Source of the DNA: Antilocapra americana
Taxonomy: Eukaryota; Chordata; Mammalia; Artiodactyla; Antilocapridae
NCBI GenBank assembly: GCA_007570785.1
Contig: ML661900.1
Span: 4,003,126 to 4,067,125, forward strand
DNA length: 64,000 nucleotides
Reading direction: 5' to 3'
Shown here: one piece after another, positions 58,891 through 64,000 of the stretch
Layout of the letters: every line of letters starts with the position of its first letter
Numbering within the stretch: the stretch's first letter is position 1
Made by a program: the position numbers and the translations under genes
Notes under the pieces: generated by a model
What the model saw: only the letters and a program-made list of their open reading frames with translations
Told to the model about the DNA's origin: nothing
The model's database searches: none

Positions 58891-60700
58891 ATAAAGTGCC
58901 TAACAGAGACTGATAAATAATAAGCACTTAATAAATTTTAGTTCTTTCTTCTGTTATTAACTCTCTATATCCAATGGAGAATAGTAAGGGAAATGACCTC
59001 TTCCATACCTTCTACACATATTGGACTGCATCTTGACATTCCAGGTGGAAACACTGTTAACTAAACTGGGAGGCTTCAATTATGGATGCTTTAATTGAAA
59101 GTTTTGACTATTTTGTAAACCTATCTACCATGTATTGTTTCTATAAGGAAAATGCACTCCAAGTTCTGAATCAAGTGATTTGCAAAGAAACTTTAGCATC
59201 CTATTTTGGACCTGTGTTTTACATCAGTTTTAGAGATGCTCTCAGATTTTATCAGGAAGGAGTTGCCAAGCAATAGAGTATTACAATATTACTATGCTTT
59301 AAGAATTCAGGTGGATATGGAAAGGATATACTGATAAGAGGCAAGGTTGGAAGAAATGTGGTTGGTTTAGCTTTCATAATACCTTACCAGGTAAGGCCTC
59401 AAACTAATGCAGGCAGTTAGAATTAATGGGTAGGGGATAATCTGAGAGGCCAAATAAACAGTACATATCAGCCAGCAGGACATGAGGAAAGAGGGACAGT
59501 GACTTAAGATGACCCTGGGGTCTCCCTAGATGAAGACTCAGGATGACTTTCCCAGAGATGTACTGAGAAGTGTAGACAGTGAAGTTAGCAACAATTGTAC
59601 TACTTCAACTGTGGAAAATGAGAAAACTGATGTTTGAATGAAAATAATAGCCTAAAGCCAAGTAGTCCATATCTAAAATTTTTTTCCATTAAAAAATACT
59701 TTAATTGCTGTTTTCTTATATAAACCTTACTCTAAATGTTGAGTGCAAATGGTTTAGTGAGAGTAATACAAAAGATTCAGGATGCTGACATGGATGTGGG
59801 AAGGAAAGAGAAAGGCAAAGTGACAATTTTCTGGTTACCTTTATTTTACCATAGATAAAAGGCAGAAAAATAAAACTTGGGCTGAGGAAGTGAAGTGATG
59901 GGACCAGGGATGGATCATGAAGGATGCCAACCGTGGTCAGAGGATTCACATTGTCCAGGTGGGCATGAACACATGCCAACAGGTTTCTTCCAGGGCTGGT
60001 CTCAAGAAAACAACAAAAGCTTGGACTCTAGGGTGTTTGTTAGATGTTAATGTATATATTAAGAGTATCACAATCAGAAAGAAGAAAAGCTAAACTGCTC
60101 TCAAGAGTATTCTAGGTCTTTAATCTCCTTATCAGTGAACATACATGCCTGTGGTGTGTAACATTGGACCACTACAGACAGCCAAATGCTTCTCTGGATG
60201 TGAAGTGACAGGTAGGATGCCAGCCATTCCTAAACAGGTATTGGGTCCCTGGTCCTTGTGGTTGTGAGTATTGGGTAGCATTTCCATTCCTTTCATAACA
60301 ATCTACCAATCAACTGAACTCTCAGAGGTGCAAATGAACATAGCTAAAGGCCATTACTATAATTAGATATAAATTTATACAAGTTGTTGAACTCCCTGGG
60401 CCTCCTGGCCTTTATTCTTTTTTTTTTTTAATGAGAAATAACTTAATTCCTTATATTATGAAAGCAATCAGAAAATACAGATACACAAACAAACAAAATG
60501 CCAAACCAAAAATCTTACTATATACCCCTCCAAGTCTTTTTCCTGTGTACACAGATCACTTGTACACACAATGATACAAAGACACAACACAATGAACATG
60601 ATGCTTGATAACATGAATATCTTTAAAACTGTTTCTAAAATTTACTACCAATTCAGAATTATATAAATGCAAGTTTTAGTTAAAGTGCCAATTTAAATCA
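58891..60700. other. Intronic DNA, nothing firmly recognised
   Basis: 58895-58945 ends in 'agcacttaataaattttagt', like a MIR/L2 tail. The remainder is unassigned. The plus frame 59082-59276 has no recognisable protein. Confidence 0.4.
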
Positions 60701-60830
60701 TTATTATTATTTTTTTTTTTGCCATGCTGCACAACTTGTGGGATCTTAGTTCCCTGACCAGGAATTGAACCCCTGGGCCCACAGCAGTGACAGCACTTAA
60801 GTCCTAGCCACTAGACCACCAGTAAATTCT
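60701..60830 (-). mobile_element. CHR-type SINE fragment
   Basis: A T-run then 'gccatgctgcacaacttgtg', 'ttagttccctgaccaggaat' and 'ctagccactagaccaccag'. Confidence 0.8.
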
Positions 60831-60881
60831 CCATTCAAACAAAATTAACAATGAAAGAAATGACTAGCAGTCAGAGTCCTT

Positions 60882-61052
60882 GAAAGTGAAAGTGAAAGTT
60901 GCTCAGTTGTGTCCGACTCTTTGCAACACCATGGACCATGGAACTCTTTAGGCTGGAATACAGGAGTGAATAGCCTTTCCCCTCTCCAGGGGATCTTCCC
61001 AACCCAGGGATTGAACCCAGGTCTCATGCACTGCAGGTTGATTCTTTATCAG
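60882..61052 (-). mobile_element. Bov-tA SINE
   Basis: Antisense: 'gtgaaagtgaaagttgctca', 'ccaacccagggattgaaccc' and 'ctgcaggttgattctttatc'. The tRNA head is incomplete. Confidence 0.9.
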
Positions 61053-61979
61053 TCTTTCAACAATCTCAAAGTATTTCTCATATATAATAAGAAACAACTC
61101 TTTTCTATGGACATAGGTAACCTGGCAAGATTACCTATTCAAGGCATAGTTGAAAACCAGACAAAGTAGGAAAGAGCCTTCAGGTCTCACTTCTAGACTC
61201 TTCTGTTTGCACACAAATTTAACTTGATCAACTCAAGCCAGTATTTTTGTACAGAAATAACAATGAATGCTCTACTTGAGTGGTGAAGTATAACTATCTC
61301 TCTCATGGTGCCCTTGATTTGTACACTCCCTGTCCACTTTACTATGAATTCACTGAGATAACAATGTTAGTTTATTTGAGTGGAGATATGCGTACCCCAC
61401 TGCACTTTCAAAAAGATGCCCCTTCCATTATCACTCTTTACAAAAGACTTTCTTTCTAACCATCTCTTCTGTAACCTAGTCTATTTCCAAACATACAAGA
61501 GTGCAGTATCTTCCCAGAATCTCCACTTCTTATTCCTGTGCTCTGAAGTTTCAGACGTCAGCTTCCAACTATCTGTTAGACCACTCTAAACAAAATTAGT
61601 TGTCCTTCCTCGAAAATATGCTCCATCTTTTTCTGAGCACTATAACAATTAATGGTATCACAACTTCGGTAGGCATTTACTCTAGGTCAGCTTGACCACT
61701 GTCCTGGTCCTTCTCATATGATATACAATCAATGCCAGGTTAAGTCCTGGATTTTATTCTTTTTTGAAGTACTAAGATAGTATTCTATTGTCTCCTAATT
61801 CCTCTAAAAAACAAATCTTTACCACTTTACCACTTTCTTCATAAAATCATGACTCGCTCTCAGATGTCTATACAATCTATTTGAACTCTTTAGAGTATAA
61901 TGCTCTTCTGTGATCAGATACTGTCTTACCCTTTAAAAAAATTATCTTCTACATGTCTACCATATAACAACTGTTCAAA
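61053..61979. other. Intronic DNA, nothing firmly recognised
   Basis: No supported feature. Confidence 0.4.
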
Positions 61980-62200
61980 AATTCTACAAAACTTTTGATG
62001 ATTCAGTCAAATGTCAACTCCCCTGTAAAGTTGTGGATCATCCTCTTAGAATTAACTGTTTCCTCCTCAACTTTTCCATTCTATGGTATTTGTGACTGTT
62101 TGAATACAACCTTGTCTCTCTCTCTCACTCACTACACCAAGCTCCTTGAAGACAGGAGATATTTCTTATATAGTTTTTGTACTTTATATTTCTTAAACAG
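61980..62200 (+). mobile_element. L2 LINE 3' part with (TC)n
   Basis: 'cagtcaaatgtcaactcccc', 'tctctctctctcactcacta' and 'caagctccttgaagacagga' fit L2. Confidence 0.6.
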
Positions 62201-62667
62201 ATGAATAAGTGATACTTTATTATCTGGTTTCAGAAATCAAGATAACCTATAAGGGGATGGAAGAATTCAGACAGAAGTGGCAAGTGACAAGGGATTACTG
62301 ACAGCAAAGGGGGAGGAAAAAATAATAATAATAACCCCTCCCCCAAACTTAAGAACTCAAACAGCATTTCAGTGTGGGGCAAACAAGCCCCTATATCCCA
62401 GCACCACATTTTCCAGAATAGCACTGTGATTGACACTGATACTAATTATAGCAAGATATCAAGAAAATGTTAAACTATGTTTGGTATCCTATATTTAAAA
62501 AGGGAGGAAAACAGCAGAAGTTTAAAATATATTTTAGAAAGATTTTCGTACAAATGGTTTTATTATTTACAAGTTTATTTATTCAATTATAAAATAAATA
62601 CTTATTATAACAAACTTGGAGAATAAAAAAAGATAGAAGGAAGGAAAAGCACCCCAAATCTTAGTAT
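62201..62667. other. Intronic DNA with a short (AAT)n run
   Basis: 'aaataataataataataac' lies at 62319-62337. Nothing else is recognised. Confidence 0.4.
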
Positions 62668-62999
62668 TGTCATTGTTGTTCAGTTGCTCAGTCATGTCTG
62701 ATTCTTTGCACCCCCATGAACTGAAGCATGCCAGGCTTCTCTGTCCTTCACCATCTCCTGGGGCTTGTTCAAACTCATGTCCACTGAGTCAGTGATGCCA
62801 TCCAACCATCTCATCTTCTGTCGTCCCCTTATTTTCCTGCCCTCAATCTTTCCCAGCATTAGGGTCTTTTCCAATGAGTTAGTTCTTCACATCAGGTGGG
62901 CCACAGTATTGGAGCTTCAGATTCAGCATTAGTCCTTCCAGTGAATACTCAGGGTTGATTTCCTTTAGGATTGACTGGTTTGATCTCCTTGCAGTCCAA
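62668..62999 (-). mobile_element. BovB (RTE) LINE 3' end
   Basis: Antisense: 'cagttgctcagtcatgtctg', 'actcatgtccactgagtcag' and 'gattgactggtttgatctcc'. Confidence 0.93.
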
Positions 63000-63307
63000 A
63001 TGTAGGTCACATAAGCACCAAATGATAACTGTAACTAAAAGCCCTTTAATGTTTAAAGAGCTCAAACTCACAGTTATCCAGAAAAATTTGGCCAACTAGA
63101 ACTCATTATAGTTCCAGGACATAGAGAGCTTAGGTTTTATTGAATCACTACATAGTTATTCACCCAATGCTTTTGTTTTAATGCATAACTGAAGAATAAT
63201 GGGATGGGGAAGGGATGAGGAAATGGGGAACAACAACATTAAAAAAGGGGGATAAAATGGAGGATGAAAGAGAGAGAGAAAGGGAACCCAAAATAAAGAA
63301 CAGGTGG
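63000..63307. other. Intronic DNA, nothing recognised
   Basis: A purine-rich stretch (GA/GGA) runs at about 63190-63300. Confidence 0.4.
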
Positions 63308-63652
63308 GAAGGGGCTTCCTGGTGGCTTGGTGGTAAAGAATCCACCTGCGAATGCAGGAGATACGGGTTCCATCTCTGATCTGAGAAGGTCTCATGTGCC
63401 TCAGAGCAACTAAGCCCGTGTGCCACAGCTAGTCAGCCTGTGCTCTAGAGCCTGGGAGCCACAATTACTGACTGAGGCAATGTGCCACAACTACTGAAGT
63501 CCACACTAGAACCTGTGCTTCACAACAAGAGAAGCCACCACAGTGAGAAGCCTGCACACTGCAACTAGAGAGTGGCTCCGGCTCTCAGCAACTAGAGAAA
63601 TGCCTGGGCAGCAAAGAGGACCAAGGGCAGCCAAAAATAAACAAACAAAAAA
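63308..63652 (+). mobile_element. CHR-type SINE, near full length
   Basis: It has a tRNA-like head 'ggcttcctggtggcttggtg', 'gagcaactaagcccgtgtgc', 'gtgctctagagcctgggagc', 'agagaagccaccacagtgag' and an A-rich tail. It is the longest CHR copy in the window. Confidence 0.85.
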
Positions 63653-64000
63653 AGAAAGGTGGGAGGACAATCAAGAAAACTGCATGCCTCAAAGACCAAA
63701 AACAGAGAGAAAGCAATAAATGAGCAGACACATTCAGAAAAAGAACAGATAGCTCTTCTTGAATTTCCCCTCTCTTGACTTCCTTTGTTCTAATTGACTT
63801 CAGGCTGATGCGTGTACCCTTAGATGCATGCTGAATTCCAATGAAGTCTTCCTACACATATACTTTATACTAACACAATCCAGTTAAAAGGATTTTAATT
63901 GGTGTGCACCATTCCCTGCAATTTCAACATTTTAAAAATGAATGGCCTCACTAAGTACCAGATGGTGACATGCACTAATTCATCAGGCCTATTCGATGAA
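63653..64000. other. Intronic DNA at the window edge, nothing recognised
   Basis: No supported feature. Confidence 0.4.

Larger units (their letters stand above)
44860..64000 (-). other. PEAK1: Upstream PEAK1 intron (5'UTR intron), truncated by the window edge
   Basis: All sequence right of 44859 appears non-coding. It is inferred to be intron because a strong splice acceptor sits at 44860 and no CpG-rich promoter-like block is visible. The upstream exon is not in view or not recognisable. Confidence 0.7.

Noticed and set aside
59082..59276. 64-codon plus-strand frame as a gene
   Set aside because: No recognisable similarity, AT-rich, no splice or promoter context. Consistent with chance.

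Overview
This is eukaryotic, and almost certainly ruminant (bovid-type), chromosomal DNA. The interspersed repeats are diagnostic: BovB (RTE) LINE 3' ends with reverse transcriptase fragments, tRNA-headed Bov-tA/Bov-A SINEs, CHR-type cetartiodactyl SINEs and L1_BT-type 3' ends. They lie on a background of older mammalian MIR, L2, MER5A, MER20, MLT1 and L1M copies. I cannot separate cattle from buffalo, yak, sheep or goat by eye.

The window holds one protein-coding gene, PEAK1 (SGK269, a pseudopodium-enriched atypical kinase), on the minus strand. Three coding exons are present. The first is very large (coding part 41609-44745, residues 1-1045 plus two bases, with a 114-nt 5'UTR piece up to 44859). 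The second is 194 nt (19714-19907). The third is 746 nt (2413-3158) and ends at the pseudokinase lysine of a YAVK motif. Splice phases close exactly: 3137+194+746 = 4077 nt = 1359 codons. The tyrosine in YSNL falls at residue 1107, the Thr in RANTEP at 1165 and the NPTY Tyr at 1188, the positions recalled for human PEAK1. The rest of the pseudokinase domain must lie on a further exon left of position 1, and the upstream 5'UTR exons and promoter right of 64000.

Everything else is intron: about 16.6 kb (3159-19713), 21.7 kb (19908-41608), the start of an upstream 5'UTR intron (44860-64000) and the end of a downstream intron (1-2412). I see no CRISPR array, operon, functional RNA gene or second functional protein gene. 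Nearly all short open frames are SINE/LINE read-through or chance frames.

The most interesting structures are layered transposon insertions with readable target-site duplications (5145-9535 and about 47150-50900), an L1 with a twin-priming 5' inversion (56391-58890), a Bov-tA copy with a duplicated tRNA-derived segment (14152-14449), a two-codon uORF just upstream of the PEAK1 start, and an intronic block of about 2.5 kb with little recognisable repeat (51140-53690). I found no convincing undescribed biological system. Repeat family names come from recognising consensus-like text by eye, so boundaries are approximate unless a target-site duplication is quoted.
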